From NCBI GenBank assembly GCA_017432225.1, contig JAFRJN010000011.1:1-64000 (forward strand): a stretch of 64,000 nt of DNA. Direction: 5' to 3'. The position numbers were made by a program, and so were the translations under genes. This document shows, in pieces, positions 16,027-28,093 of the stretch; position 1 is the stretch's first letter; each line of letters begins with the position of its first letter. This DNA comes from Candidatus Saccharimonadota bacterium. Lineage in GTDB: Bacteria > Patescibacteriota > Saccharimonadia > Saccharimonadales > Saccharimonadaceae. The notes below the pieces were generated by a model. The model was given only the letters and a program-made list of their open reading frames with translations, had not been told where the DNA came from and ran no database searches.

Positions 16027-17131
16027 TTTTGCCCTCCTTTAACTTTTTAGATTCGCTAGCTTCGCGCTTTTTCTCAATATGCATTATCAAATAAACGATC
16101 GGCCCTACTATAATATATATATAATATGAGAATAGTCGCCAGACCAGCATTGCCCAGAACACATACCCCGTGGAAAGTCTCGAAAATACCACATAAAATG
16201 TCCCTTCTGCCACGCCCGAGTTCCCTGGTGTCGGTACATAATATACCGCCGATTGAATCGCCATGCTTAAGACAAAGCATTCCATAAAATCAATATTGCC
16301 ACCAAAGGCGATCAACACGAAAAACGGTACCAGCGTAATCAAAAGGTTCGAGAAAAAGGACATCACCATTACTTTTGCCATCACTTCTCGAGATTTGGCG
16401 ATTAGCTTTACGTTACTGGCGTACTCTTCTACTTCCTCCTCGACTTTTTTAATGGCAGACCCTTTGTTCTTAACTATTCTAATCGCAGCGAGAAATTTAA
16501 CAAAAATATTTATTACTCTTGCGGTAAATTTTGAAGAAAACGCCGTCCCCACCACCATAATCGGCCAAAAAGCATAGAAAAGTAGCCCAATCCAAGCCGT
16601 CGTCATTAGTACCGGGCTGGCCACCATAAACGTTCCTGCGATGAAGCACGGAATCGCAATCACGATAAAAGTAATTTGCCCCGAAATCATACTAAAAATC
16701 GGAATCGCCGTAGTAAGTCCGGTCGGGATTTTGCCAGTTTTTCTTAAATTCACAATTTGCGCCGGCTGACCACCCACCGCCGCTGGGGTAATTCTATCAT
16801 AATACCGCCCAATCATCACCGTCCGCCAGCCGACTTTCCAGGCTTCTTTTTTGGTAAAAGTCCCCGGCTTCGTAGACTTAAGAATCATTAGCGCATATTT
16901 CCAAAATTCAAGTGTAATCATCACCATAAAACAAAGCGTCGCCGGGATTAGAAACCACCAGTTCAGCTTCACCGTAGCGAGCTCGGCGGCATTCTCGGTA
17001 TTGCTAAATTCATTTACTGCCGTCGCGATAATCACCCCCGCACTAAACCCGACAAACAAAATCGTAAGCAAAATCTTGCGGATTTTTTTGCGTTTTTTAT
17101 CTTGAGACATTTTTGGCGTTTTTTCGGCCAT
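16010..17131 (-). CDS. Lysylphosphatidylglycerol synthase transmembrane (UPF0104) family protein
   Basis: A 373-residue multipass membrane protein with about eight helices, of the LPG_synthase_TM/AglD-like family. Family marks are AAVGGQPAQI in the first half and VPTPGNSGVAEG in the second. There is no soluble aminoacyl-transferase domain, so it is the flippase-like membrane half only; transfer of lysine to lipid is not implied. Its ATG (17131) shares a base with the stop of the AI-2E gene (TAATG), which indicates coupling. It probably handles lipid or lipid-linked glycan translocation in the envelope. Confidence 0.85.
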   Translation of the reverse strand: MAEKTPKMSQDKKRKKIRKILLTILFVGFSAGVIIATAVNEFSNTENAAELATVKLNWWFLIPATLCFMVMITLEFWKYALMILKSTKPGTFTKKEAWKVGWRTVMIGRYYDRITPAAVGGQPAQIVNLRKTGKIPTGLTTAIPIFSMISGQITFIVIAIPCFIAGTFMVASPVLMTTAWIGLLFYAFWPIMVVGTAFSSKFTARVINIFVKFLAAIRIVKNKGSAIKKVEEEVEEYASNVKLIAKSREVMAKVMVMSFFSNLLITLVPFFVLIAFGGNIDFMECFVLSMAIQSAVYYVPTPGNSGVAEGTFYVVFSRLSTGYVFWAMLVWRLFSYYIYIIVGPIVYLIMHIEKKREASESKKLKEGKNDHQK

Positions 17132-18243
17132 TAGCTCCGCCTGTTTGCTAGTTTGATATTTGGATATTCGTCTACTAGCACTCTAATGCACCCAGCAATC
17201 GGGATGGAAATCAGCGCCCCGAGCAGACCAAACATATACATACCAATTATTACTGCGCAGAGGATGGCTACCGCTGGGAGCTTCAACGCGTCGCCCTGAA
17301 TCTTTGGCGAAATAATGTTGTTCTCAATTTGTGCATATAATATATATATAGCCGCAAAAATTACTCCAGCTACCGGCGCATTGAAAGCCAAGATCACTGT
17401 TACGAGCGTTCCGCCGATAAACTGCCCAAACATCGGAATCATGTAGAATGTCATGGTAATCATCCCCATCGGAATCGCCAGTGACGAGGAAATCCCCATA
17501 AATAGCGATAATACAAACACGATTAGCCCCGAAGCACAGCCATCAAGCACCGCCACGGTCAGCTGCCTAGATACGTAAGTCGAGATTACATTTGCCATCT
17601 TGGAGAGAACAGTCCGGAGTACAATAATTGGTTTTTTATTTTCTTCGCCAGTGCTGAGGTTTTTCCAGGTTACATCAATCAAGGCCGGCCCTTCTAGCAG
17701 GAACAGCAATGTAAGCACTAGCACCAATACTACTTTCATCACTACATCTGCCACTCCACTCACGCTTGCTACGAAGTTTGAGCCAAACTGCCCGAGCAGA
17801 TTTTGTGATAAATTATCCAGCGCATTGACGATTTCCGAATGGAGATCGGCGATTCCAATTGAACGGCCGAAGTTGTTAACTCCTTCCCATCCTCCAAAGT
17901 TGTTTTCAAACATTTCTGGCGCATTTTGGATAAATTTGGAAGTTTCTGACACCACAACCGGCCCTACGACCGCCAAAATCCCGCCAACTACCACTACTAC
18001 TATAACATAAGCCAGTACCGCCGAAAGCGTCTGGTGCTTTTTCTCGGTGCCAAAATGTTTAGCAAAAAATCCGTTTACCTTCCTCACTAGTGGTTTCAAA
18101 GCGAGCGCTAGGAAAATCGACGCCCCAATAATAACTAGCCCCGTCAGTGCCTTATACAAGATAAAAATAATTATCGCAATAATTAGTGGCACCGACCAAA
18201 ACTTCACAAAAGTCCGTGTATCGGTCTCAATCAGTTTAGACAT
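17131..18243 (-). CDS. AI-2E family transporter-like membrane protein
   Basis: A 370-residue protein with eight predicted membrane helices and the conserved mid-protein and C-terminal features of the AI-2E/PerM exporter family (IPMFGQFIGG, ENNIISPKIQGDAL, GLLGALISIPIAG). Family members are secondary transporters or exporters of varied and mostly unknown cargo; AI-2 transport should not be assumed. It is the first gene of a three-gene envelope operon, with GGAGG before the ATG and TAAAAT at 18263-18268. Confidence 0.88.
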   Translation of the reverse strand: MSKLIETDTRTFVKFWSVPLIIAIIIFILYKALTGLVIIGASIFLALALKPLVRKVNGFFAKHFGTEKKHQTLSAVLAYVIVVVVVGGILAVVGPVVVSETSKFIQNAPEMFENNFGGWEGVNNFGRSIGIADLHSEIVNALDNLSQNLLGQFGSNFVASVSGVADVVMKVVLVLVLTLLFLLEGPALIDVTWKNLSTGEENKKPIIVLRTVLSKMANVISTYVSRQLTVAVLDGCASGLIVFVLSLFMGISSSLAIPMGMITMTFYMIPMFGQFIGGTLVTVILAFNAPVAGVIFAAIYILYAQIENNIISPKIQGDALKLPAVAILCAVIIGMYMFGLLGALISIPIAGCIRVLVDEYPNIKLANRRS

Positions 18244-18262
18244 ATACCTCCTCCATAGACTT

Positions 18263-18292
18263 ATTTTACCATATTTGATATAATTATATCAA
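18263..18292. promoter_or_regulatory. Perfect 18-bp palindrome with divergent promoters (AI-2E operon / queH operon)
   Basis: The 18 bp at 18275-18292 (TTGATATAATTATATCAA) equal their own reverse complement. On the plus strand they contain TATAAT (18279-18284), the queH -10. On the minus strand they supply TTGATA as a -35 (18287-18292) for TAAAAT (18263-18268), the AI-2E -10. One symmetric site could thus gate both directions; whether a protein binds is unknown. Confidence 0.6.
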
Positions 18293-18298
18293 GAAGTT

Positions 18299-18851
18299 AT
18301 GAAAAAAGTTCTCATGCACACATGTTGCGCTCCATGTAGCGTCTATTGTATTGACTCTTTGCACTCTGAAGGTATCGAGCCGACGATTTTTTGGTACAAC
18401 CCCAACATCCACCCCTATATCGAATACAAAACTCGCCGCGATTGTCTGAAGGACTATTGTAAAAAAGTCGGCATCGAGTCAATCTTTATTGAAGATTATG
18501 GGCTGGACGAATTTTGCAAAAATGTCGTGTCGGATATTTCTAACCGTTGCGTGAATTATTGCTACAAAAAGCGCCTCACCGAAACAGTCCGCTATGCGGC
18601 CAAACACGGCTACGACGCTTTTACTACTACACTTCTAGTTTCGCCATACCAAAAGCACGAAGAACTGATCAAAGTCTGTGAAGAACTATCGGCGCTTTCT
18701 GGCGTGGAATTTTTGTATCGCGACTTCCGCGTCGGCTTCCGCGAAGGCCAGCAGAAAGCCCGCGAAATGGGCCTTTACATGCAAAAATATTGCGGTTGCA
18801 TTTTTTCGGAAGAAGACCGATATAAAAAGCAAATTGAAAAGGATTTACAAA

Positions 18852-18865
<14 letters not shown>
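18299..18865 (+). CDS. queH: Epoxyqueuosine reductase QueH
   Basis: A 188-residue enzyme of the DUF208/QueH family that reduces epoxyqueuosine to queuosine in tRNA, replacing QueG. Visible marks are the adjacent cysteines in MHTCCAPCS (9-13), C-x3-YCYKKR, and YCGCIFSEEDRY near the C-terminus; these cysteines bind the iron-sulfur cluster and metal in the family. The ATG lies 14 nt after TATAAT, leaving a leader of only about 7 nt. It overlaps queA by 14 nt, forming a queH-queA-tgt operon. Confidence 0.93.
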
Positions 18866-22293
<3,428 letters not shown>

Positions 22294-22307
<14 letters not shown>

Positions 22308-23037
22308 TCATAATCCTTTCCAAAATCGCCGGAATTTTATTGTACTTATCGTTACTAATCCCATGTGCTCCTGGAGTTTTAATCGCCGTAATTCTTGGAT
22401 TTTCTTTGGTCAGCCCCGGAATATTATACGGCGCAATAATTGCATCGGCTGAACCATAAATTATTGTGGTCGGCCTAGTCAGCCGCTTCATAATTTCATA
22501 ATTTTTCTTATTTTGTATGATTAACCTCAATTCATTTTCAAATACATTATCTTCGCGCAGATACGGCTTCCGGGCATAAATCGCTACTTTGAACCCTTCC
22601 ATCCCCACGGAGAATTTTGGTGAATCAAAATCTTTCAAAGTGTAAACCGGCGGCGAAATCAAAATTAATTCTTTCACCATTCTTTTATGCAAATCCGCAA
22701 AACGCGCCGAGATTAAGCACCCCATCGAGTGTCCGACTAGAATGAGAGGCGTTTTGATCTTCAAACTGTTGATAGAATTTAAAAGCGCCTCGGTCTGCTC
22801 GGGGAGATTATATCTTAATTTGTCGGATTTCATACTTTTACCAGAGCCGAGCAAATCAAAACTCACAAAGCGCACATCTTTGAGCGAAGTTGTGCCCTCT
22901 AGATATGCAATAGTTTTGTCAAATCGCGACGAATCATCCGCAATTCCATGGACGAATACTACCGTGAGTCTTGGTGAACCCGACGGACAGAAATCGTGAG
23001 CTTTATGCAGTTTTAAGGTTTTTTCAAAAAAACTCAT
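22294..23037 (-). CDS. Alpha/beta hydrolase
   Basis: A 247-residue alpha/beta-fold hydrolase with the expected order: VFVHGIAD oxyanion region, nucleophile elbow GHSMG, acid in IYGSADAII and His in GAHGIS. There is no signal peptide, so it acts in the cytoplasm. The substrate is unknown; lysophospholipase or esterase activity is typical of this fold. Its ATG overlaps the stop of the DHH gene by one base (TAATG), and its end overlaps cysS by 14 nt. Confidence 0.88.
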
Positions 23038-24047
23038 TAATTTTCTCCATTTTTTAAGGTTTCTAATCTGTTGTCCTCTAACAGCCCCGGCACTATCGAG
23101 ACTAAATCTTTGATAATCTCTTCGTATGTAATATCATAAGTCCTAAACCCGGCTGCATACGGATGTCCGCCTCCGCCAAAATACCCAGCTACTTTGTCGG
23201 CAATTCTCGCATCGCCCATGCAACGGATTTTACCCGTCACCTTACCATCGGGATAAGTTTTGACTGCCACCGCCACCTTTACCCCTTCCACCATCCGGAG
23301 CTCTTCCAAAATCAGCACATTTGGATTATACTCATCGGAGTATTCTTCAATATCTTCCCACGGAATCAAGACCGTCGCAAGCGCTCCATCGAGATAAAAC
23401 TCGCATCGTCGAATCAAATCGGCCTTATATTCAAAAATTCGCGGAGATTTCTTCATATATTCGCGGCGTTTTTCTTCGAGAGTACCGATGTCGGCTCCAC
23501 AGCGGTTTAGTTCCGCCATTATCTCAAAGGTTCGCGCGGTTACAGCCACGCTCGTGAGCCCCAAGGTGTCAGACATAATCGCTTGCGTCAATGCTTCTGC
23601 CGCCGGCTTGTTGATCTCCAGATTGCATTCGCGGGCAATTTCAAAAATCAGCTCCGCGGCCGCCGGGCGCGGCTCGATAATCGCCTCATGTGGGAAGTCT
23701 AAATCGTCTTCCGTCTCGTGGTGGTCGATTACCATGACCGGAGCCGAGTAGAGACGGTTGCGAATCGCCGTGTCTTCCAAAAGTTTAGACAATAAAACTG
23801 TCGCTGCCGTATCTACAATGATATATCCGTCGGCCTTAAAATTAAAATCCATTTCTACTCTCGACCAATCCTCAAAGTAGTGCAAATATTTTGGAATTTC
23901 GATTGGGCAGTACATTGTTACGTCTATATCTTGCAAAAGATAATCCAAAGAAATAGCAGAGCCCAGCGAATCTCCATCAGGATTTTCCGCTTGAATTACG
24001 CAGATGGATTTTTTGTCCTTTAAAAACTCCAAAAACTTATCGTACAT
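23037..24047 (-). CDS. DHH/DHHA1 family phosphoesterase (NrnA-like oligoribonuclease/pAp phosphatase)
   Basis: A 336-residue DHH-type phosphoesterase. N-terminal metal motifs NPDGDSLGS and IDHHETEDD and C-terminal DHHA1 motif GGGGHPYAAGF are intact, matching NrnA-like enzymes that degrade nanoRNAs and pAp, or hydrolyse linear dinucleotides such as pGpG or pApA. A GGDEF protein elsewhere in the window makes pGpG turnover an interesting but unproven role. The ATG at 24047 follows TATAAT (24054-24059) by 6 nt, so it is leaderless, and its promoter is back to back with that of the YqeG gene. Confidence 0.9.
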   Translation of the reverse strand: MYDKFLEFLKDKKSICVIQAENPDGDSLGSAISLDYLLQDIDVTMYCPIEIPKYLHYFEDWSRVEMDFNFKADGYIIVDTAATVLLSKLLEDTAIRNRLYSAPVMVIDHHETEDDLDFPHEAIIEPRPAAAELIFEIARECNLEINKPAAEALTQAIMSDTLGLTSVAVTARTFEIMAELNRCGADIGTLEEKRREYMKKSPRIFEYKADLIRRCEFYLDGALATVLIPWEDIEEYSDEYNPNVLILEELRMVEGVKVAVAVKTYPDGKVTGKIRCMGDARIADKVAGYFGGGGHPYAAGFRTYDITYEEIIKDLVSIVPGLLEDNRLETLKNGEN

Positions 24048-24053
24048 AATACC

Positions 24054-24071
24054 ATTATATCATGTTATAAT
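24054..24071. promoter_or_regulatory. Back-to-back -10 boxes serving two leaderless genes
   Basis: Only 30 nt separate the two start codons (24047 minus, 24078 plus). They contain TGATATAAT on the minus strand (-10 at 24054-24059) and TGTTATAAT on the plus strand (-10 at 24066-24071), each 6 nt from its ATG. The -35 regions must lie within the opposite gene's first codons. Confidence 0.75.
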
Positions 24072-24077
24072 CAATAT

Positions 24078-24509
24078 ATGAGTGTTTTCCACGCTGATAA
24101 AAAATTTGAACGTTTCGAAGATGTTACGCCGGAATTATTAAAAAAAGAAGGCGTCAAACTTTTGATGTGCGATCTAGATAATACCTTAAGGCTTCATTCC
24201 GAGAAAGAGCCCGCCGACGAGCTTGCCGATTGGGTCTACGAGATCAAAAATGCCGGCGTCAAAATTGTAGTTATTTCCAACAACGGTCGCAAAAAAATGA
24301 TGCAAAAATTCTGTGAACCGCTCGGTATCGACTGTGTCTGGTGGGCCAAAAAACCAGTCTCGACCAAGCTTACCGAGATGATGCAAAGATTCAAAATCGC
24401 GCCAAGTGATGCCGTAATGCTCGGCGACAAATGGTCAACCGACGTTCTCGCTGCCAAATTTGCCAAAGTACGTTCGTGGCAAGTCGAACACCGAAAGGAT
24501 ATTCTATGA
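24078..24509 (+). CDS. YqeG/Gep4-type HAD phosphatase (probable phosphatidylglycerophosphate phosphatase)
   Basis: A 143-residue HAD IIIA phosphatase. Motif I is CDLDNTL, motif II ISNNGRKK, a KP motif III follows (AKKPVST), and motif IV is LGDKWSTDVLA. The YqeG family is related to yeast Gep4, which dephosphorylates phosphatidylglycerophosphate. Here the next gene, overlapping by the ATGA quartet, encodes PgsA, which makes that very substrate; the pairing supports the PGP phosphatase role (inference from family plus context). It is leaderless. Confidence 0.85.
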   Translation: MSVFHADKKFERFEDVTPELLKKEGVKLLMCDLDNTLRLHSEKEPADELADWVYEIKNAGVKIVVISNNGRKKMMQKFCEPLGIDCVWWAKKPVSTKLTEMMQRFKIAPSDAVMLGDKWSTDVLAAKFAKVRSWQVEHRKDIL

Positions 24510-25039
24510 ATTTCCCTACCGTCCTCACTCTCACCCGTATCGTCTTAATCGCACCAGTGATGATTTTAATTTTTATGGACAATCTCCCCGCACAGATTGC
24601 TACTATTACGCTATTTATTTTAGCTTCCCTCACGGACAAATTAGACGGCTACCTCGCTCGCAAAAACAAGCAGGTCACCGATCTCGGCGCATTTCTAGAT
24701 CCTTTAGCCGACAAAATGCTCGTCAATCTCACTTTTCTTGCCCTCGTGGTACTAAACATCGTGCCACTTTGGATGTTTGGTGTGATTTTGATTCGCGATT
24801 TTGCCGTGGACGGCCTCCGTATGATCGCAAGTGGCAAAGGCATCACCATTCCCGCCAATATTTATGGCAAAGTCAAGACCACCGTTCAGATGATTACTAT
24901 CATTTCAATTTTACTCAATCAAATTCTCCATTTCGAGCCACTCGCCATCATCAATACTATACTATTATATATAGTGATAATTCTCACAGTTCTCTCTGGC
25001 GCGATTTATCTATTTAAAGGCCGAAAGATATTAAAATAA
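24506..25039 (+). CDS. pgsA: CDP-diacylglycerol-glycerol-3-phosphate 3-phosphatidyltransferase
   Basis: A 177-residue membrane enzyme of the CDP-alcohol phosphatidyltransferase family. The signature DG-x2-AR-x8-G-x3-D-x3-D is fully present (DGYLAR start, ending LDPLAD), with about five membrane helices. The start at ATG 24506 overlaps the stop of the phosphatase gene (ATGA); the earlier in-frame region lies within that gene. It synthesises phosphatidylglycerophosphate. Its last 26 bp overlap cdsA tail-to-tail. Confidence 0.93.
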   Translation: MNFPTVLTLTRIVLIAPVMILIFMDNLPAQIATITLFILASLTDKLDGYLARKNKQVTDLGAFLDPLADKMLVNLTFLALVVLNIVPLWMFGVILIRDFAVDGLRMIASGKGITIPANIYGKVKTTVQMITIISILLNQILHFEPLAIINTILLYIVIILTVLSGAIYLFKGRKILK

Positions 25040-25709
25040 TCACCAGTAGTACTGTACCAGAAAAGGCCGTCGAATCTACACGGTCGAGGTAGCCGCCATG
25101 TCCTTCGCTCCCGCCCACAAACATTTCTAGGAAACGGAAAAACTTATTTTTGATAATGATTTCGTTCGAATCCTTGACGTTAGACTGGCGTTTTAGGAAA
25201 CTTTCAAATAGATCCCCGCAGAGTGCCAAAGGTCCGCACATTAAGAACATCCAGTCAGTGCCGAAGCTTCCCTGCGTGCCCATTTTAATCGCTACGAACC
25301 CTATCGCTGTCAGAAGCCCGAGGAAGGTCCCTTCCCAAGTTTTGTTTTTAGAAACGTGTGGGAACGGCCGTGATTTTTTGAAAATTTTACCTCCGCAAAG
25401 TTTGCCAAAAAGATAGGCGAAAATATCATATCCACACACCCCAATAATAATATACCAAAAATGGTTCAAATCTATCCTTGCTACAAACACCGCGCCAAAA
25501 ATCAGAAACAGAAGCTCAATTAGTGCCAGCGATACGTTTAATACGGTATGCTTTTTCTTGAAAAACGAAAACAGTTCCACCGCCGACATTAGCGAGAAAA
25601 ATCCGTAAATAATTTTAAACGGGATCGAATCAAAAGTGTATAGCCCAATCAAGGCCACTATAAACATTGATAAACCAACGATAATTCGTACTTTAAAATT
25701 CTTGTCCAT
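25014..25709 (-). CDS. cdsA: Phosphatidate cytidylyltransferase (CDP-DAG synthase)
   Basis: A 231-residue multipass membrane protein. The C-terminal CdsA signature is split: GDLFESFLKRQSNVKDS is followed, after an insert of about 23 residues (IIIKNKFFRFLEMFVGGSEG), by HGGYLDRVDS. Most homologues have only a few residues there. It makes CDP-diacylglycerol, substrate of the neighbouring PgsA. The start at ATG 25709 is chosen because TATAAT (25716-25721) ends 6 nt before it; the open frame continues upstream through the divergent ligase gene and is not coding there. Confidence 0.9.
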   Translation of the reverse strand: MDKNFKVRIIVGLSMFIVALIGLYTFDSIPFKIIYGFFSLMSAVELFSFFKKKHTVLNVSLALIELLFLIFGAVFVARIDLNHFWYIIIGVCGYDIFAYLFGKLCGGKIFKKSRPFPHVSKNKTWEGTFLGLLTAIGFVAIKMGTQGSFGTDWMFLMCGPLALCGDLFESFLKRQSNVKDSNEIIIKNKFFRFLEMFVGGSEGHGGYLDRVDSTAFSGTVLLVIILISFGL

Positions 25710-25715
25710 ACATAT

Positions 25716-25741
25716 ATTATATAACAAAAAAATGGTATAAT
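25716..25741. promoter_or_regulatory. Back-to-back -10 boxes of cdsA and the acyl-ligase gene
   Basis: In a 40-nt intergenic gap, TATAAT on the minus strand (25716-25721) is 6 nt from the cdsA ATG and extended TGGTATAAT on the plus strand (-10 at 25736-25741) is 8 nt from the ligase ATG. Both mRNAs are predicted to be leaderless. Confidence 0.7.
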
Positions 25742-25749
25742 TGTAGAAT

Positions 25750-27483
25750 ATGCTGGAATTTTTATACAATAAAATTAAAAGTGGCGTGAGAAAGCTCGAC
25801 ATTAAGATTGAGCGCGCCAAATACGGCCACATCGAGAAGTTACCCAAAGAGATTGAATATTTCGAAGGTAGTATGTATGAAGCGATTTTGAAATCCGCCG
25901 AAAAATATCCAAATCACACCGCTCTCGAGTATTTCCACATGGAAGTCTCCTACAAGGATATGATTAAAAAAATTAACCATGTCGCCGCTTCTTTAAAAGC
26001 CCTCGGCGTCAAGAAAGGCGAGCGCGTCACTATTTGTATGCCAAACACTCCCGAATCGGTCTACGCTTTTTATGCGGTTAACGAAATTGGCGCCGTGGCT
26101 AACATGGTCCATCCTCTTTCTTCCGAGAAAGAAATCGAGGATTACCTAATCCAATCCGAATCTCGAGTCATGCTCTGCGTAGATGTGGCTTACAAAAAAA
26201 CCGAGAATATCATCAAAAACACCAATGTCGAGCATCTCGTGGTGGTTTCACCGGCACGTTCAATGGACTTTTTGGTGCGTTTTATTTTTAAACTTACCAA
26301 AGGCCGCAAAAATCACGTCAAAAAGACCCAAGAAGTCACTACGTGGGATAGATTTTTGCTAAAAGGCATGAGCTATTCTGGCGATCTTCACGAGCACGTG
26401 GATCCGCATAGTCCAGCCGTGATCCTTTACTCTGGCGGCACCACCGGAAAGTCTAAAGGCGTAATCCTCACGAGCTACAATTTTAATGCTCAAGCGCTTG
26501 GCGCCAAATATCTCGTGTCGGAACTTTTGAAGCCTCGCTATTCGATGCTTAGCTTCCTGCCTAACTTTCATGCTTTTGGTCTCGGTGTCTGCATTCATAT
26601 ACCGCTATACTGCGGGATGCGCGTAGTTCTAATTCCGCAGTTTAACGCCAAGAAATTCAAAAATTACATCAAGGAATATCGCATCAACGTGATTGTCGGC
26701 GTGCCTACCGCTTTTGAATACCTCACACGCCTCAAATTTGGCCCGCGCGATCTTCGGCGCGTCAAAGGCGCGGTGTCTGGCGGCGACGTCATTCCTGACT
26801 CTATGAAGGAAAAAATTAACAACTTCTTTAGAGACCACGGTTCCAAAGCCATTATCCAAAATGGCTATGGGCTGACCGAGGCTGCTGGTGGCATGATTTT
26901 CTCGGAGAGAAGCATTGCTGGCCTTTCTGGTACGATTGGCTATCCTTTGCCGGATAGTGAAGCTATCATCGTAGACCCTAACACTCTAAAGCCGGTAGAC
27001 ACCGGAAAAGATGGCGAGATCCTCGTTCGCGGTCTTACTACCATGAAGGGCTATCTAAATAACCCCAAAGAGACCGAAAAAGCCTTTGTCAAAGTCGGCA
27101 CCAAAAAGTATTTACGGACTGGCGATATTGGTTACGTCAATGAGGATGGGGCGGTCTTCTTCAAATCTCGTTTGAAACGGCTGATTATCTCCAAAGGCTA
27201 CAACGTTTACCCGACCAATATCGAAGAGGTAACCCTGAAGTGTAAATCTGTCGAAGCCTGCGCCTGCGTTGGCATTCCCGACGAAGTTCGCGGCGAAAAA
27301 ATCTGTGTCTTCATCGTCAAAAAACCAGACGCGAGCGAACGCGTAATCAGAAAAGACTTAAACAAAATCTACAAAAAATACCTCGCCAAATACGAACTTC
27401 CCCGCGAACTTAAATTCATCGACGAACTTCCCAAGACCAAACTCGCCAAAGTCGACTTCATGGCATTAAAATCTAGAGGTTAG
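25750..27483 (+). CDS. AMP-dependent acyl-CoA/acyl-ACP synthetase-like protein
   Basis: A 577-residue ANL-superfamily adenylating enzyme, closest by eye to long-chain fatty acid ligases. Core motifs: P-loop YSGGTTGKSKGV, NGYGLTEAAGG (A5), YLRTGDIGY (A7), SKGYNVYPTNIEE (A8) and the C-terminal catalytic Lys region PKTKLAKVDF. An N-terminal segment of about 45 basic residues precedes the domain. Activation of scavenged fatty acids for phospholipid synthesis is a reasonable inference given adjacent cdsA and pgsA. It is leaderless; the last 11 bp overlap recR tail-to-tail. Confidence 0.9.
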   Translation: MLEFLYNKIKSGVRKLDIKIERAKYGHIEKLPKEIEYFEGSMYEAILKSAEKYPNHTALEYFHMEVSYKDMIKKINHVAASLKALGVKKGERVTICMPNTPESVYAFYAVNEIGAVANMVHPLSSEKEIEDYLIQSESRVMLCVDVAYKKTENIIKNTNVEHLVVVSPARSMDFLVRFIFKLTKGRKNHVKKTQEVTTWDRFLLKGMSYSGDLHEHVDPHSPAVILYSGGTTGKSKGVILTSYNFNAQALGAKYLVSELLKPRYSMLSFLPNFHAFGLGVCIHIPLYCGMRVVLIPQFNAKKFKNYIKEYRINVIVGVPTAFEYLTRLKFGPRDLRRVKGAVSGGDVIPDSMKEKINNFFRDHGSKAIIQNGYGLTEAAGGMIFSERSIAGLSGTIGYPLPDSEAIIVDPNTLKPVDTGKDGEILVRGLTTMKGYLNNPKETEKAFVKVGTKKYLRTGDIGYVNEDGAVFFKSRLKRLIISKGYNVYPTNIEEVTLKCKSVEACACVGIPDEVRGEKICVFIVKKPDASERVIRKDLNKIYKKYLAKYELPRELKFIDELPKTKLAKVDFMALKSRG

Positions 27484-28078
27484 TTCTGTTTTCTAGTGCC
27501 GCGGTCAAGGTGATTTGATCCGCATAAGACAAATCTACGCCTAGTGGTAGTCCCCTAGCTAGCCGGGTTAATTTCAAATTCGGATTTTGCTCGTGAAGTA
27601 ATTTTTCGAGTAGAAGTGCAGTCGACTCTCCTTCTACTGATGGGTTAGTCGCGATAATCACTTCTTTCGCATTGTCATCATTCACTCGTTTAATCAGCTC
27701 GCCAATATGTAGCTGCTCTGGCGTAATCCCATCAATTGGCGAAATCGCTCCACCCAGTACATGATAGGTGCCATTGTAAGTCTTAGTTTGCTCAATTGCA
27801 TAAATATCGAGAGGTTCTTCTACCACTAGAATGGTAGTTTTGTCGCGCCTAGGATCATTATAAAGCGGAGAAACCTCGTCCGTAGCATCCATTAGAGCGA
27901 AAGTTACTGGACACGACTTTACCTCATCGTGGAGCGAAGATAACGCCTCGGCAATATTAGAAGACACTTGGTCACTAGATTTAAAAAGATAATAGGCATA
28001 TCTCTCAGCCGTCTTCGGACCGACTCCAGGAAGCATTCCCAACGCTTCGATCACTTCTGTGAGTGCATGTGGTAGCAT
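27473..28078 (-). CDS. recR: Recombination protein RecR lacking the zinc-finger cysteines
   Basis: A 201-residue RecR, the RecFOR loading factor for RecA. The helix-hairpin-helix (LGMLPGVGPKTAERYAYYL) and the Toprim segment (LVVEEPLDIYAIEQT, HVLGGAISPIDGI, TNPSVEGESTA) are standard, as is the C-terminal LARGLPLGVDLSYAD. The zinc module, normally C-x2-C and C-x2-C before the DPRRD sequence, reads SCPVTFAL...VSPLYNDPRRD and keeps only one Cys, so zinc cannot be bound in the usual way. It follows ybaB by 15 nt, the common ybaB-recR pairing. Confidence 0.93.
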   Translation of the reverse strand: MLPHALTEVIEALGMLPGVGPKTAERYAYYLFKSSDQVSSNIAEALSSLHDEVKSCPVTFALMDATDEVSPLYNDPRRDKTTILVVEEPLDIYAIEQTKTYNGTYHVLGGAISPIDGITPEQLHIGELIKRVNDDNAKEVIIATNPSVEGESTALLLEKLLHEQNPNLKLTRLARGLPLGVDLSYADQITLTAALENRTNL

Positions 28079-28093
28079 AAAAATCCAAAAATA

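Noticed and set aside
18244-18298. preQ1 riboswitch before queH
   Set aside because: The predicted leader is about 7 nt, too short to hold any riboswitch aptamer.
22999-23070. Two further TTTTAAGG-type matches resembling the shared regulatory boxes, on the plus strand
   Set aside because: They lie inside coding sequence of the hydrolase N-terminus and the DHH C-terminus, where they encode Thr-Leu-Lys on the minus strand. They face away from any start and lack the spacing and the -10 box of the two real copies.
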